Source: Allobosea sp. (GTDB lineage Bacteria > Pseudomonadota > Alphaproteobacteria > Rhizobiales > Kaistiaceae). Taken from it: DNA of 64,000 bases. The notes beneath the pieces are model-generated. The model ran no database searches and was not told the DNA's origin. It saw only the letters and a program-made list of their open reading frames with translations. The position numbers and the translations under genes are program-made. Where the stretch lies: positions 1 through 64,000 of the forward strand of contig JAFKFV010000009.1 of NCBI GenBank assembly GCA_017307955.1, read 5' to 3'. Positions 37,576 to 47,438 of the stretch are shown here, one piece after another (position 1 is the first letter of the stretch; each line of letters starts with the position of its first letter).

Positions 37576-39712
37576 GTCCAGACAGACTCGGGTTTGTCAT
37601 AAAGTACTGATGCGCATTGAAGGGCTCTTCGCCCTTGCGCGGGACGATGCGGCGAGAGGAACCATCCGGCAGAATTTCCCAGCTCTGCTGGTTATCCTTG
37701 AGATTGGCCACCATGATCTGGTCGAGAACCTGCTCATGGACGGTCGCATTCTGCATCGGGATCATCGCTTCGACGCGACGATCGAGGTTGCGCGGCATCA
37801 TGTCCGCCGAGCCGATATAAACAATCGCCTCGGGCGACGGCAAGCCGTGGCCATTGCCGAAAGCCAGAATGCGGGCGTGCTCAAGGAACCTGCCCACAAT
37901 TGATTTCGCGCGGATACGGTCGGAAAGGCCCGGCACGCCCGGGCGGAGACAGCAGATGCCGCGTACGACGATGTCGACTTCGACACCGGCGCGGCTCGCA
38001 TCATAGAGCGCGTCGATGATCTGCGGATCGACGAGCGAGTTCATCTTCATCCAGATGGCGCCCGGACGTCCCGCCTTCGCATGCTCGATCTCGGCATAGA
38101 TCAGGTCGAGAATACGCTTCCTGAGGAAATGCGGGGAGGTCGAGAGGCTCTCGATCTCGACCGGCTCGGAATAGCCGGTGATGTAGTTGAACACGCGTGC
38201 CACGTCGCGGGCGATGGCCGGATCGTCGGAGAAATAGGACAGGTCCGTGTAGATCCGCGCGGTGATCGGGTGATAGTTGCCCGTCCCGATATGGACATAG
38301 CTGCGCAGCTGGCCGCCCTCCCGGCGCACGACCAGCGAGAGCTTCGCGTGGGTCTTGAGCTCGATGAAGCCGTAGACGACCTGCACGCCGGCGCGCTCCA
38401 GATCGCGCGCCCACTTGATGTTGGCCTCCTCGTCGAAGCGCGCCTTCAGTTCGACCAGCGCCGTCACCGACTTGCCGGCCTCCGCCGCTTCGGCGAGGGC
38501 CTGAACGATCGGCGAGTTCTTCGAGGTGCGATAGAGCGTCTGCTTGATCGCGACGACATCGGGATCGAGCGCCGCCTGGCGCAGATACTGCACCACGACG
38601 TCGAAGCTCTCATAGGGATGGTGGACGATCAGGTCCTTCTGGCGGATCGCCGCGAAGCAATCCCCGCCATGCTCCCGAATGCGCTCGGGAAATCGGGCCT
38701 GGTAGGGGGGGAACTTGAGCGCAGGCCGATCGACGCCGACGAGCTGCGAGAGGTCGTTGAGCGCGAGCATGCCCTCGACGAGGAACACCTCGTCCGGCAG
38801 CACGGCAAGCGCGCCGGCAACGAAGTTGCGCAGCGGCTCCGGCGTCGCCTGCTCGATCTCGAGACGGATCACGGAACCGCGTCGGCGGCGCTTCAGCGCC
38901 GTCTCGAAGAAGCGGACGAGATCCTCGGCCTCTTCCTCCACCTCGAGTTCGCTGTCGCGGATGATGCGGAAAGCGCCCTGCCCTTCGACGACATAGCCCG
39001 GGAACAGGCGGGCCGTGAACAGCGAAACGGTCTGCTCCAGGCTGATGAAGCGATCGACGCCGGGCGCCGATTCCGGCAGCCGGATGAAGCGGTCGATGGT
39101 CATCGGGATGCGCAGCAGCGCCGTCATCCGCGTGCCGGTCGCCGGACGGGCGAGCTGCAGGATCAGCGAGAAGCCGAGATTGGGGATGAACGGGAAAGGA
39201 TGCGCCGGATCGATCGCGAGGGGCGTCAGGATCGGGAACACCGCGTCGAGGAAATAGGCTTCGAGCCAGGCGCGGTCGCTCTCGGTCAGATCCGCAGGAT
39301 CGACCGCGACGATACCCACCGCGTCGAGCTCGCGCTTCAATTCGCCCCAACGGGTCTGCTGATCGCTGGCGAGGCGCGCGACGGCATCCGAGATCTTCGA
39401 GAGCTGCTCGCTCGGCGTCAGGCCGTCATCGCTGGTGAGGCCGAGGCCCTCCCGCTGCTGGCCGCGAAGGCCCGCGACGCGGACCATGAAGAACTCGTCG
39501 AGATTGTTGGCCGAGATCGAAAGGAAGCGGAGCCGTTCCAGAACCGGGTGGTTCGGGTTGCCGGACTCCTCCAGGACGCGACGGTTGAATTCAAGCCAGG
39601 AGAGCTCGCGATTGACGAAGCGCTCCGGGCTGTGGCGGAGCTTCTGACCCTCGAGCTCCATCTCTGCGACTGCTTCGAGGGCCTTGCCGGCGTCGGGATT
39701 CGTCTGGTCCAT
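37514..39712 (-). CDS. ppk: Polyphosphate kinase 1
   Basis: A 732-residue kinase that builds polyphosphate from ATP. The N-domain has [19 protein letters not shown] and [20 protein letters not shown]. Catalytic regions are [33 protein letters not shown], the autophosphorylated His in [19 protein letters not shown], and [17 protein letters not shown] near the C-terminus. It precedes ppx in the same operon, so synthesis and breakdown enzymes are made together. The ATG at 39712 is a good fit to the family N-terminus. Confidence 0.97.
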   Translation of the reverse strand: MDQTNPDAGKALEAVAEMELEGQKLRHSPERFVNRELSWLEFNRRVLEESGNPNHPVLERLRFLSISANNLDEFFMVRVAGLRGQQREGLGLTSDDGLTPSEQLSKISDAVARLASDQQTRWGELKRELDAVGIVAVDPADLTESDRAWLEAYFLDAVFPILTPLAIDPAHPFPFIPNLGFSLILQLARPATGTRMTALLRIPMTIDRFIRLPESAPGVDRFISLEQTVSLFTARLFPGYVVEGQGAFRIIRDSELEVEEEAEDLVRFFETALKRRRRGSVIRLEIEQATPEPLRNFVAGALAVLPDEVFLVEGMLALNDLSQLVGVDRPALKFPPYQARFPERIREHGGDCFAAIRQKDLIVHHPYESFDVVVQYLRQAALDPDVVAIKQTLYRTSKNSPIVQALAEAAEAGKSVTALVELKARFDEEANIKWARDLERAGVQVVYGFIELKTHAKLSLVVRREGGQLRSYVHIGTGNYHPITARIYTDLSYFSDDPAIARDVARVFNYITGYSEPVEIESLSTSPHFLRKRILDLIYAEIEHAKAGRPGAIWMKMNSLVDPQIIDALYDASRAGVEVDIVVRGICCLRPGVPGLSDRIRAKSIVGRFLEHARILAFGNGHGLPSPEAIVYIGSADMMPRNLDRRVEAMIPMQNATVHEQVLDQIMVANLKDNQQSWEILPDGSSRRIVPRKGEEPFNAHQYFMTNPSLSGRGKSLKTSSPRSIGGKHSKH

Positions 39713-39807
39713 GGCGTTTCCGATCAGGGTTCATCCCTGCACTCATACTGTCAGAATGTGACGGTTTCGTCATGGCGACGCAGATCGCGCATCCGGCCGC
39801 GCAATCC

Positions 39808-40491
39808 TCACGCGGGATCGGCGCCGAGGCCCTGCAGCACGCGGGCCGCGAGCTGGCGCGTCACCGGCCGCCCCTCCGCCAGCGCCTCGGCATCGAGCGC
39901 CGCGACGATCCGGCTCGCGGCCTCGAAGGAGCGCTCCATGCGGCGGGAGAGATAGCCGACCAGCGTCGGATCGACCGCGATTTGGCGGTCGGCGAAGAGC
40001 TTCATCATCACCCGTTCGAGCAGCTCATCGTCGGGGGCGAGGAGGGTCACCGGCACGGCGGCGCGGAGGCGCGACATGAGGTCCGGCAGGTCGAAGCCGA
40101 TCTCGGCCGGCGCAGTCCGGCTGGTGAGCACGGCGAAGGCGGAGCGCTCGCGCACCAGATTGAGAAGGTGGAACAGCCCCCGCTGGTCGACGCCTTCGGC
40201 ATCGATCGCCTCGACGAGGACAGCGCCTCCAGCGACGAGCGCGCCGAGATCGGCAGCGGCAAGCGCGGTCGCGGCGACGAGCGATGCGCCGCTCTCCTCG
40301 CGCCAGATGGCGCCGAGATGGCTCTTGCCCGATCCGGCGGGGCCGATGAGGATCGCCACGCGGTTCGGCCAGTCGGGATAGCTGTCGACGAGGGCGAGGC
40401 CGGCCGCATTGGCGGCGCCGGGGAGAAAATCCGCGCGGCCGAGCTGTGGTGGATGCGGTAGCGCCAGCGCGAGCTGCCGCTCCTCAGTCAT
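39808..40491 (-). CDS. hdaA: DnaA-related regulator Hda-like (RIDA)
   Basis: A 227-residue AAA+ protein without the DnaA DNA-binding domain. Walker A is ILIGPAGSGKSHLGAIW (about 46-62), Walker B is at VLVEAIDAEG, sensor I FAVLTSRTAP and sensor II region LSRRMERSFEAASRIVAALD. It starts with the clamp-binding-like QLALALPHPP near the N-terminus, which supports Hda (clamp-dependent inactivation of DnaA-ATP). Its ATG at 40491 overlaps the permease stop by 8 bases. In Caulobacter HdaA limits replication initiation; the same role is expected. Confidence 0.85.
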   Translation of the reverse strand: MTEERQLALALPHPPQLGRADFLPGAANAAGLALVDSYPDWPNRVAILIGPAGSGKSHLGAIWREESGASLVAATALAAADLGALVAGGAVLVEAIDAEGVDQRGLFHLLNLVRERSAFAVLTSRTAPAEIGFDLPDLMSRLRAAVPVTLLAPDDELLERVMMKLFADRQIAVDPTLVGYLSRRMERSFEAASRIVAALDAEALAEGRPVTRQLAARVLQGLGADPA

Positions 40492-41563
40492 CGTCCGCGA
40501 CCCCGGCATCGCCGCGATAGATCGGGCTCGTCAGATAGCGGGCGATGATGAATCGCACGAGCACGCCGATGGCGGCCGAGGCCGGAACGGCGATGAGCAG
40601 GCCGACAAAGCCGAACAGCACGCCGAAGGCGAACAGCGCGAACATCAGCCAGACGGGATGAAGACCGACGCTGGCGCCGACCAGACGCGGCTGCAGGATA
40701 TTGCCCTCGAAGAACTGCCCCGTGAGGAACACCGCGATCACGGCCCCGATCCAGAACCAGTCCGGCCAGAACTGGACGAGGGCAACGCCGACCGAGACGA
40801 CGAAGCCGATGGTCGTTCCCACATAGGGGATGAAGGAGAGGATGCCGGCGCCGAGCCCGATCAGGAGCCCGAAATTCAGCCCGAGCAGGGCAAGGCCGAG
40901 GCCGTAGAACGAGCCCAGGATGATGCAGACGAGCCCTTGCCCGCGCACGAAGCCGGCGATGGCCGAATCCGAGTCGCGTGCCAGCATGCGCACCGTCTCG
41001 ACATGGTCGCGCGGCACCCAGCTGTCAATGCGGGCGACCATCTTGTCCCAGTCGACCAGCATGTAGAAGGCAACGACCGGCGTGACCACGAGCAGCGAGA
41101 CGATGTCGACCAGCGCCGATCCGCCGCTCCACAGCGATTTCAACAGCGTCGACAGCCAGGACGCCGCCTGGCTCATCAATTGGCCCATCGAACTCTGCAG
41201 CTGCGCGGCATCGACGCGGAAGAGGTCGCCAACCCGCGAGGAGAGCAGCGCATTGGCCAGCGCCTGCAGCTGCGTCGCATAGTCCGGGATGCGCTCGATG
41301 AAGCCGGCCAGCTGATTGAGCAGCACCGGTATCAGCACCACGAACATCAGCACGAGGAGCAGCACGAAGACGACGAGGATGATCAGAGAGGCCGCCATGC
41401 GGCTGAAACCGCGCCGCTCGAACCAGTCGGCGACCGGGTCGAGCGCATAGGCCACCGCCATGCCGGCGATGAACGGCAGCAGGACCGTGCGGAAGACGAC
41501 GAGAAACAGGATGAAGGCGGCGAGAGCGCCGACCCAGAAAATGACTTGCCGCTGCAGGCTCAA
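40484..41563 (-). CDS. AI-2E/PerM family transporter
   Basis: A 359-residue membrane protein with about seven hydrophobic segments: VIFWVGALAAFILFLVVFRTVLLPF at the N-terminus, LIILVVFVLLLVLMFVVLIPVLL, and the signature second half VSLLVVTPVVAFYMLVDWDKM, GFVRGQGLVCIILGSFYGLGLALLG, IGLGAGILSFIPYVGTTIGFV and QPRLVGASVGLHPVWLMFALF. The transported substrate is unknown for this subgroup. Gene order permease-hda is conserved in many alphaproteobacteria; the gene is divergent from purM. Confidence 0.9.
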   Translation of the reverse strand: MSLQRQVIFWVGALAAFILFLVVFRTVLLPFIAGMAVAYALDPVADWFERRGFSRMAASLIILVVFVLLLVLMFVVLIPVLLNQLAGFIERIPDYATQLQALANALLSSRVGDLFRVDAAQLQSSMGQLMSQAASWLSTLLKSLWSGGSALVDIVSLLVVTPVVAFYMLVDWDKMVARIDSWVPRDHVETVRMLARDSDSAIAGFVRGQGLVCIILGSFYGLGLALLGLNFGLLIGLGAGILSFIPYVGTTIGFVVSVGVALVQFWPDWFWIGAVIAVFLTGQFFEGNILQPRLVGASVGLHPVWLMFALFAFGVLFGFVGLLIAVPASAAIGVLVRFIIARYLTSPIYRGDAGVADDD

Positions 41564-41730
41564 GGCGCCGGTCCCCCGTCTGCCCCATGGGCGTCGCGTC
41601 CAGATAGGACGAGCGCGGAACGGCGGTCAAGCGCATGCTGCGCCGCGACAAAGGCCGCGCGGCGCGATTCCCCGTTGACGGACGGGCGGCGCTATGGTCC
41701 TCCCTGCGCCATCGCAACCGGAAGGCCACG

Positions 41731-42804
41731 ATGATCGACCAGAGCCCCCGTGCCAATGCCCTCAGCTATGCCGATGCCGGGGTCGATATCGACGCCGGCA
41801 ATCTTCTCGTCCAGCTCATCAAGCCGCTGGTCAAGGCGACGCGGCGGCCGGGCGCGGATGCCGAGATCGGTGGCTTCGGCGGCGTCTTCGATCCGAAGGC
41901 GGCCGGCTACAACGATCCGCTGCTGGTCGCGGCCAATGACGGCGTCGGCACCAAGCTGCGCGTCGCCATCGAGACCGGCCATCACGACACGGTCGGCATC
42001 GATCTCGTCGCGATGTGCGTCAACGATCTCGTCGTGCAGGGCGCCGAGCCGCTCTTCTTCCTCGACTATTTCGCGACCGGCAAGCTCGACCCGCACGAGG
42101 CGGCCGCCGTGGTCGGAGGGATCGCCGAGGGCTGCCGGATCGCCGGCTGCGCGCTGATCGGCGGCGAGACGGCCGAGATGCCGGGCATGTACAGCGCCGG
42201 CGACTATGACCTCGCCGGCTTCGCGGTCGGCGCCGTCGAGCGCGACCGGCTGCTGCCACGCGGCGATGTCGCCGAGGGCGACGTGGTGCTCGGCCTCGCC
42301 TCGTCGGGGGTCCATTCCAACGGCTTCTCGCTCGTCCGCAAGATCGTGTCGCTCTCCGGCGCCTATTTCGAGGATCCGGCGCCGTTCGATCCGTCGCAGA
42401 GCCTCGGCCGCGCTCTGCTCGTGCCGACGCGCATCTATGTGAAGCCGCTGCTCGCCACGTTCCGCGCCACCCGGGCCGTGAAGGCGCTCGCCCATATCAC
42501 CGGCGGCGGCTTCGTCGACAATATCCCGCGCGTTCTGCCCGAGGGCCTCGCCGCGGCGATCGATCTTTCGGCCGTCGTGCCGCCGCCCGTCTTCGGCTGG
42601 CTGGCGCGCACCGGCGGCGTCACCACGCGCGAGATGCTGCGCACCTTCAACTGCGGCGTCGGCATGATCGTCGTCGTGGCGGCGGAGGATGCCGACAGCG
42701 TCACGGAACTGCTCGTCGGCGCCGGCGAGCGCGTCATGCGCCTCGGCAGCATCGTCCCCTCCTCCGGCGAAGGCGTCGAATTCTCCGGAAGCCTCGCGCT
42801 GTGA
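41731..42804 (+). CDS. purM: Phosphoribosylformylglycinamidine cyclo-ligase (AIR synthetase)
   Basis: A 357-residue enzyme of de novo purine synthesis (FGAM to AIR). Landmarks: [52 protein letters not shown] motif, [48 protein letters not shown] and the C-terminal [16 protein letters not shown]. The ATG at 41731 gives the common start [17 protein letters not shown]. It overlaps purN by 4 bases (GTGA). Confidence 0.97.
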   Translation: MIDQSPRANALSYADAGVDIDAGNLLVQLIKPLVKATRRPGADAEIGGFGGVFDPKAAGYNDPLLVAANDGVGTKLRVAIETGHHDTVGIDLVAMCVNDLVVQGAEPLFFLDYFATGKLDPHEAAAVVGGIAEGCRIAGCALIGGETAEMPGMYSAGDYDLAGFAVGAVERDRLLPRGDVAEGDVVLGLASSGVHSNGFSLVRKIVSLSGAYFEDPAPFDPSQSLGRALLVPTRIYVKPLLATFRATRAVKALAHITGGGFVDNIPRVLPEGLAAAIDLSAVVPPPVFGWLARTGGVTTREMLRTFNCGVGMIVVVAAEDADSVTELLVGAGERVMRLGSIVPSSGEGVEFSGSLAL

Positions 42805-43466
42805 GCGGCGTGCGCAAGCGCGTCGCGGTCCTCATTTCCGGCCGCGGCTCCAACATGGCATCGCTGATCGAGGCGGCGGCCGACCCCGCCTATCCGGCCG
42901 AGATCGCGCTCGTCCTCGCCAACCGCCATGACGCGGCCGGTCTCGACCGCGCGAGAGCCGCCGGCATCGCGGCGGACGCCATCGACCACAAGGCGTTTCC
43001 GGACCGGCGGAGCTTCGACGCGGCGCTCGACGCGCGCCTCCGGGCCGAGCGGATCGACCTCGTCTGCCTCGCCGGATTCATGCGGCTGCTGACGCCAGAC
43101 TTCGTCGAGGGCTGGCGCGACCGGATGATCAACATCCACCCCTCGCTGCTGCCGCTCTTCCCGGGCCTGCACACGCATCGCCGCGCCATCGAGGCGGGCA
43201 TGACGCTCGCCGGCTGCACGGTGCATTTCGTGCGCGCCGAAATGGACTCGGGACCGATCATCGGCCAGGCCGTGGTGCCGATCGCGCCCGGCGACAGCGA
43301 GGACAGCCTCGCCGCCCGCGTCCTCGCCGCCGAACACCGGCTCTATCCGCTGGCGCTGGCGCTCGTCGCCGACGGCCTCGCCCGCGTCGAGGGCGAACGG
43401 CTGGTGCTGGATGCAGAGCTTCCGATCGACCGTTCCGGCATGCTGGTCGCGCCGGCGTTCGGGTAG
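42801..43466 (+). CDS. purN: Phosphoribosylglycinamide formyltransferase
   Basis: A 221-residue GART enzyme, formyl-THF-dependent. [16 protein letters not shown] is the substrate loop; the catalytic Asn and His are in [18 protein letters not shown], and the Asp in [14 protein letters not shown]. The start is GTG at 42801, overlapping the purM stop. The last 25 residues ([20 protein letters not shown]) are the family C-terminus. A large palindrome after it probably ends transcription. Confidence 0.97.
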   Translation: MSGVRKRVAVLISGRGSNMASLIEAAADPAYPAEIALVLANRHDAAGLDRARAAGIAADAIDHKAFPDRRSFDAALDARLRAERIDLVCLAGFMRLLTPDFVEGWRDRMINIHPSLLPLFPGLHTHRRAIEAGMTLAGCTVHFVRAEMDSGPIIGQAVVPIAPGDSEDSLAARVLAAEHRLYPLALALVADGLARVEGERLVLDAELPIDRSGMLVAPAFG

Positions 43467-43476
43467 GCGTGACCGA

Positions 43477-43598
43477 GAAGGCCCTCACCCCGCCCTCTCC
43501 CAGGGGGGAGGGGGTTCGGTCGTGCGGGCTGATGGGTCTCGGCCATCGATGACGGCGCCCCCCTCTCCCACCGGGAGAGGGCCGGGGTGAGGGCCTTC
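43477..43598. repeat. Large imperfect palindrome (REP-like) between purN and the SDR gene
   Basis: The arms GAAGGCCCTCACCCC (43477-43491) with CCCTCTCCCA, and GGGAGAGG-GCCGGGGTGAGGGCCTTC (43573-43598), are complementary over about 25 positions around a 75-base centre. GGCCCTCACCCC/CCCTCTCCC palindromes are repeated extragenic elements in many Rhizobiales genomes. It lies between convergent genes and can act as a terminator for both. Confidence 0.75.
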
Positions 43599-43606
43599 GC
43601 TCCCCC

Positions 43607-44350
43607 TCAGACCAGGAACTGGCCGCCGCTGGCGTCGATGAGTTCGCCGGTCACCCAGCGGGCGTCGTCGGAGGCGAGGAAGGCGACGATGTCGGCCACG
43701 TCCTCGACCTCGCCGACGCGGTTGAACACCGAGCGAGCAGACGCCACCTCGGCGCCGCCGGGATTGTTGACCCAGCCGCTCATGTCGGTGCGGATGATGC
43801 CGGGCAGCACGGCATTGACCGTGATGCCGCGCGCGCCGAAGGCCTTGGCGTGGCTGCGGGTCATGGCGTCGAGCGCCGCCTTGGTCATGCCGTAGACGAT
43901 CGCGTTCGGGAACGGCAGCTTCGCGAGGCCCGACGAGATGTTGACGATGCGCCCGCCATCGGCGAGCCGCGGCGCGAGAGCCTGCGTCACGAAGAACGGC
44001 GTCTTCATATTGAGTGCCACGAGGCTGTCGAACGCCTCCTCGCTCGCCTCGACGCCTTCCTTGGCGCTGCGGCCGGCATTGTTGACGAGGATGTCGAGCC
44101 GCTCCTCCGACGGGATGCCCGCGACGAGCGCCGCGATTCCCGAAGCGTCGCCGAGCACCGCCTCGACCAGGAAGCTCGATCCGCCGATGGCGTCGATGGC
44201 GTCGGCGAGGTCGCGCGCCGCATCGGCGCTGTGGCCGTAATGGATGCCGATCCGCGCACCGTCGCGCGCGAGGCGGAGCGCGATCGCCCGGCCGATGCCG
44301 CGCCCCGCGCCGGTGACCAGCGCCGTCTTGCCGTCGAGCCGTCTCGTCAT
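43607..44350 (-). CDS. SDR-family oxidoreductase
   Basis: A 247-residue NAD(P)-dependent dehydrogenase: cofactor motif TGAGRGIGRAIALRLA (residues 13-28), NNAGRSAKEGV, catalytic Ser in IVNISSGLAKL, Tyr/Lys in YGMTKAALDAM, and the PGII proline turn. It is like FabG/3-oxoacyl reductase, but the substrate cannot be told. It lies 10 bases after the molybdopterin oxidoreductase gene on the same strand, so the two are probably one operon. Confidence 0.9.
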   Translation of the reverse strand: MTRRLDGKTALVTGAGRGIGRAIALRLARDGARIGIHYGHSADAARDLADAIDAIGGSSFLVEAVLGDASGIAALVAGIPSEERLDILVNNAGRSAKEGVEASEEAFDSLVALNMKTPFFVTQALAPRLADGGRIVNISSGLAKLPFPNAIVYGMTKAALDAMTRSHAKAFGARGITVNAVLPGIIRTDMSGWVNNPGGAEVASARSVFNRVGEVEDVADIVAFLASDDARWVTGELIDASGGQFLV

Positions 44351-44360
44351 GGCGCTTTCC

Positions 44361-46451
44361 TCATGCCGCTCTCCTCACCCAGACCTTGGTGTCATGCACC
44401 GCCGCGCCGCCGAAGGGCGCCACCGGATCGGCGCCGGTCAGCGTGTTGATGCCCTTGCCGTCGGCGAAGGCCGAATTGGGCCAGAGCCCTTCCGAGATCA
44501 CGACGCCGCGCTTCAGCCCGTCGAACAGTCTCAGATGCAGCGTCACCGCGCCGCGGCCGTTGCCGACCACGACCCGCTCGCCCTCGGCAAGGCCGAGCGT
44601 GGCCGCGTCCTCGGGATGGATCATCAGCTCCGGCCGCCCTTCCTTGGCGATGGAGCCCGGCGTCTCGTTGAAGCTCGAATTCAAGAAAGATCGCGCCGGC
44701 GAGGTCGCGAGGCGGAAGGGATGCTCGGCATCGGCCGCCTCGATCGCCTGCCAATGGTCTGGGAATTCCGGCATTGCCGCATGCGGGCCGACGGCGCCGT
44801 AATTCTCGTTGTCGACCGACGTCCAGTCGACGCGGAAATGATAGCGCCCGTCCGCATGGCCGAAGCCGTTCAGGAAATGTGCCTCCTCGAAGGGCGTCTG
44901 GCAATCGATCCAGCGCAGGCTCTCCAGCCGCTCCAGCGTTCCCCAGCCCGACGAAACGAGCATCTCGTCGATCAGCTCGCGCTCGCTCATGCCATAGGCC
45001 GGATGCTCGAGGCCGAGACGGCGGGCGAGGCCGGCGATGACCCGATGATTGGTCCGGCATTCGGCCGGCGGCTCGACCTGCTTGCCGCCGAAGAGGAGAT
45101 ACTGGTGGCCGCCGCCCTTGTAGATGTCGTCATGCTCCAGGAACATCGTCGCCGGCAGCACGATATCGGCCATCTTCGCCGTGTCGGTCATGATCTGCTC
45201 ATGCACCGCGACGAAGAGATCGTCGCGCGCGAAACCCTGCTTCACCAGCGTCTGGTCCGGGCAGACCGAGACGGGATTGGTGTTCTGCACGATCATCGCC
45301 GTGACCGGCGGCCCGCCCTTCAGCGCGTCGGGATCGCCCACGAGGATCGGGCCGGTGCGCGACTGGTCAAGCTGGCGGATATCCGGATCGATGAGGTCGA
45401 GGCCTTCGATCGCCGTCTTGTCGAGATGGAAGATGCCGCTGTTGGAATGGAAGGCCCCGCCGCCCTCATATTGCCAGGCGCCGCTGACCGCCGGGATCGA
45501 CAGCACGGCATGCATGGCGACGGCGCCATTCCTCTGGCGCGAGAAGCCGTAGCCGATGCGGAAGAATGTCCGCTTCGTCGTGCCGACGAGGCGGGCGAAG
45601 CTCTCGATCTCCTCGACGGAAAGACCGGTGATCGCCGCCGCCCAGTCCGGCGTGCGCGAGGCAAGATGCGCCTCCAGCGCTTCCGGCGCGTCGGTATAGC
45701 GGGCGAGATAGGCGCGGTCGGCGAAGCCGTCGCGGAAGAGCACATGCATGACGGCGCAGGCGAGCGCGCCATCCGTTCCTGGTTTGAGGCAGAGCGCGAG
45801 GTCGGCCTGCTTCATCGTCTCGTTCTGGTAGATGTCGATGGCGACGATCTTGGCGCCGCGCTCCTTCCGCGCGCGGATGGCGTGGGTCATGACATTGACC
45901 TGCGTCGCCACCGCATAGGTGCCCCAGAGCACGACGCAGTCGGACTTCGCCATCTCGCGCGGATCGGAGCCGGCGATGGCGCCCGCGCCGGCGATATAGC
46001 CGGTCCAGGCCATGTTGGTGCAGATCGTGCCGTAGAAGCCGGAATAGCGCTTCTGGTGGCGCAGGCGATTGATGCCGTCGCGCTGCACGAGGCCCATGGT
46101 TCCGGCATAGTAATAGGGCCAGACCGTCTCGCTGCCGAGCCGCGCCTCGGCCTTGACGAAGGCCTCGGCGATCTCGTCGAGCGCCTCCTCCCAGCCGATC
46201 GCCTGCCAGTCCCCACTTCCCTTTTCGCCTTTGCGGCGAAGGGGTTGCGTCAATCGGTTCGGATTGTGAATCCGCTCGGCATAGCGCGCGACCTTGGCGC
46301 AGATGACGCCCGCCGTATAGTCGTTGTCCTTCGCCCCGCGCACGCGCCCGATCCGCCGCCCGTCGATGATCTCGACATCGAGCGCACAGGTCGACGGACA
46401 ATCATGCGGACAGGCCGAATGGCCGATGCGGAGCGGCACGTGCTGGTTCAT
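44361..46451 (-). CDS. Molybdopterin-dependent oxidoreductase (with [4Fe-4S] domain)
   Basis: A 696-residue DMSO-reductase-family protein. The N-terminal Fe-S motif is in HSACPHDCPSTCALD with a fourth Cys in AGVICAKVARY. Domain motifs: GYGFSRQRNGA, MIVQNTNPVSVCPD, MTDTAKMADIVLPATMFLEHDDIYKG and the C-terminal cofactor-binding domain MIHPEDAATLGLAEGERV...NGRGAV. There is no signal peptide, so it is cytoplasmic. Family members act on formate, biotin sulfoxide or unknown substrates; I cannot choose. The ATG at 46451 follows a ribosome site GGACTCC-type with weak match. Confidence 0.88.
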   Translation of the reverse strand: MNQHVPLRIGHSACPHDCPSTCALDVEIIDGRRIGRVRGAKDNDYTAGVICAKVARYAERIHNPNRLTQPLRRKGEKGSGDWQAIGWEEALDEIAEAFVKAEARLGSETVWPYYYAGTMGLVQRDGINRLRHQKRYSGFYGTICTNMAWTGYIAGAGAIAGSDPREMAKSDCVVLWGTYAVATQVNVMTHAIRARKERGAKIVAIDIYQNETMKQADLALCLKPGTDGALACAVMHVLFRDGFADRAYLARYTDAPEALEAHLASRTPDWAAAITGLSVEEIESFARLVGTTKRTFFRIGYGFSRQRNGAVAMHAVLSIPAVSGAWQYEGGGAFHSNSGIFHLDKTAIEGLDLIDPDIRQLDQSRTGPILVGDPDALKGGPPVTAMIVQNTNPVSVCPDQTLVKQGFARDDLFVAVHEQIMTDTAKMADIVLPATMFLEHDDIYKGGGHQYLLFGGKQVEPPAECRTNHRVIAGLARRLGLEHPAYGMSERELIDEMLVSSGWGTLERLESLRWIDCQTPFEEAHFLNGFGHADGRYHFRVDWTSVDNENYGAVGPHAAMPEFPDHWQAIEAADAEHPFRLATSPARSFLNSSFNETPGSIAKEGRPELMIHPEDAATLGLAEGERVVVGNGRGAVTLHLRLFDGLKRGVVISEGLWPNSAFADGKGINTLTGADPVAPFGGAAVHDTKVWVRRAA

Positions 46452-46567
46452 GGGAGTCCTTTTCCGGCTTCCCGCGTTTATGCCGCGCCGCCGGAGCGCT
46501 GTCGAGCGACGCCGCAATGCCGGAGCCGCTCTGGCGCGCGCCGGGCCGGGGCGTTAAGCAGGCTGTC

Positions 46568-47434
46568 ATGAACTATCGCCACGCCTATCACGCCGGAAAC
46601 TTCGCCGATGTCGTCAAGCATGCGGTGCTTGCGCTGCTGATCGAGCGGCTGAAGGCGAAGGACAAGGGCTTCCGGGTCATCGATACCCATGCCGGGATCG
46701 GGCTCTATGACCTCCAGGGGCCGCTGGCCGGCAAGACCGAGGAGTGGAAGCGCGGCGTCGGCCGGCTGGTGAATGCCGATCTCTCGCCGGTCAAGATGCC
46801 CGCGAAGCTCGCCGAGGTGCTGGCGCCCTATTTCGCGGCGCTGCGCGCGGCCAATCCCGAGGGGCGGCTGCGCTTCTATCCCGGCTCGCCGGTGCTGGCG
46901 CGGCTGTTGCTGCGGCCCGTCGACCGGCTGACCGCGGTCGAGTTGCATCCGGACGACGCGCGGCAGCTGATGGCGCGCTTCGCCGGCGACATCCAGGTCA
47001 AGGCGATCGAACTCGACGGCTGGCTGGCGCTCGGCTCCTTCGTGCCGCCCAAGGAGCGGCGCGGTCTCGTGCTCGTCGATCCGCCCTATGAGGAGCAGAA
47101 CGAGTTCCGCACCCTCACTGAGGGCTTCATCAAGGCCTGGCAGCGCTGGCCGACCGGCGTCTACGCGCTCTGGTATCCGGTGAAGGACATCGGCGCGGTG
47201 AAGAATTTCCACAAGCGCCTCGCCGAGAGCAACATTCCGCGGCTGCTCGCCGCCGAACTCTGGGTCCGCGAGCGCGCGACCCCGGACAGCTTCAACGGCA
47301 CCGGCCTCGTCATCTGCAACCCGCCCTGGAAGCTCGACGCGGCGCTGGAAACGCTGCTGTCGGGCCTCGTCCCCCTTCTCGGCGAGGACGAGGCGGCCGG
47401 CCGGCGCTCGTGGTGGATCCGCGGCGAGGAATAG
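46568..47434 (+). CDS. rlmJ: 23S rRNA (adenine2030-N6)-methyltransferase
   Basis: A 288-residue methyltransferase. The family start is MNYRHAYHAGNFADVVKHAVL, where H-x-x-x-H residues contact substrate; the SAM motif is in VIDTHAGIGLYDL and the catalytic motif is DPPYEEQNEF. Later YALWYPVKD and GTGLVICNPPWKLD are conserved. It methylates A2030 of 23S rRNA in E. coli. The gene is convergent with the following GST gene, 4 bases between the stops. Confidence 0.95.
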   Translation: MNYRHAYHAGNFADVVKHAVLALLIERLKAKDKGFRVIDTHAGIGLYDLQGPLAGKTEEWKRGVGRLVNADLSPVKMPAKLAEVLAPYFAALRAANPEGRLRFYPGSPVLARLLLRPVDRLTAVELHPDDARQLMARFAGDIQVKAIELDGWLALGSFVPPKERRGLVLVDPPYEEQNEFRTLTEGFIKAWQRWPTGVYALWYPVKDIGAVKNFHKRLAESNIPRLLAAELWVRERATPDSFNGTGLVICNPPWKLDAALETLLSGLVPLLGEDEAAGRRSWWIRGEE

Positions 47435-47438
47435 CGGC

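Noticed and set aside
38081..39955. 624-codon open frame antisense to ppk
   Set aside because: Shadow of ppk; extends past both ends of a known gene without motifs.
44244..46571. 775-codon open frame antisense to the molybdopterin oxidoreductase
   Set aside because: The other strand has all family motifs; this frame has no domain and arises from high GC.
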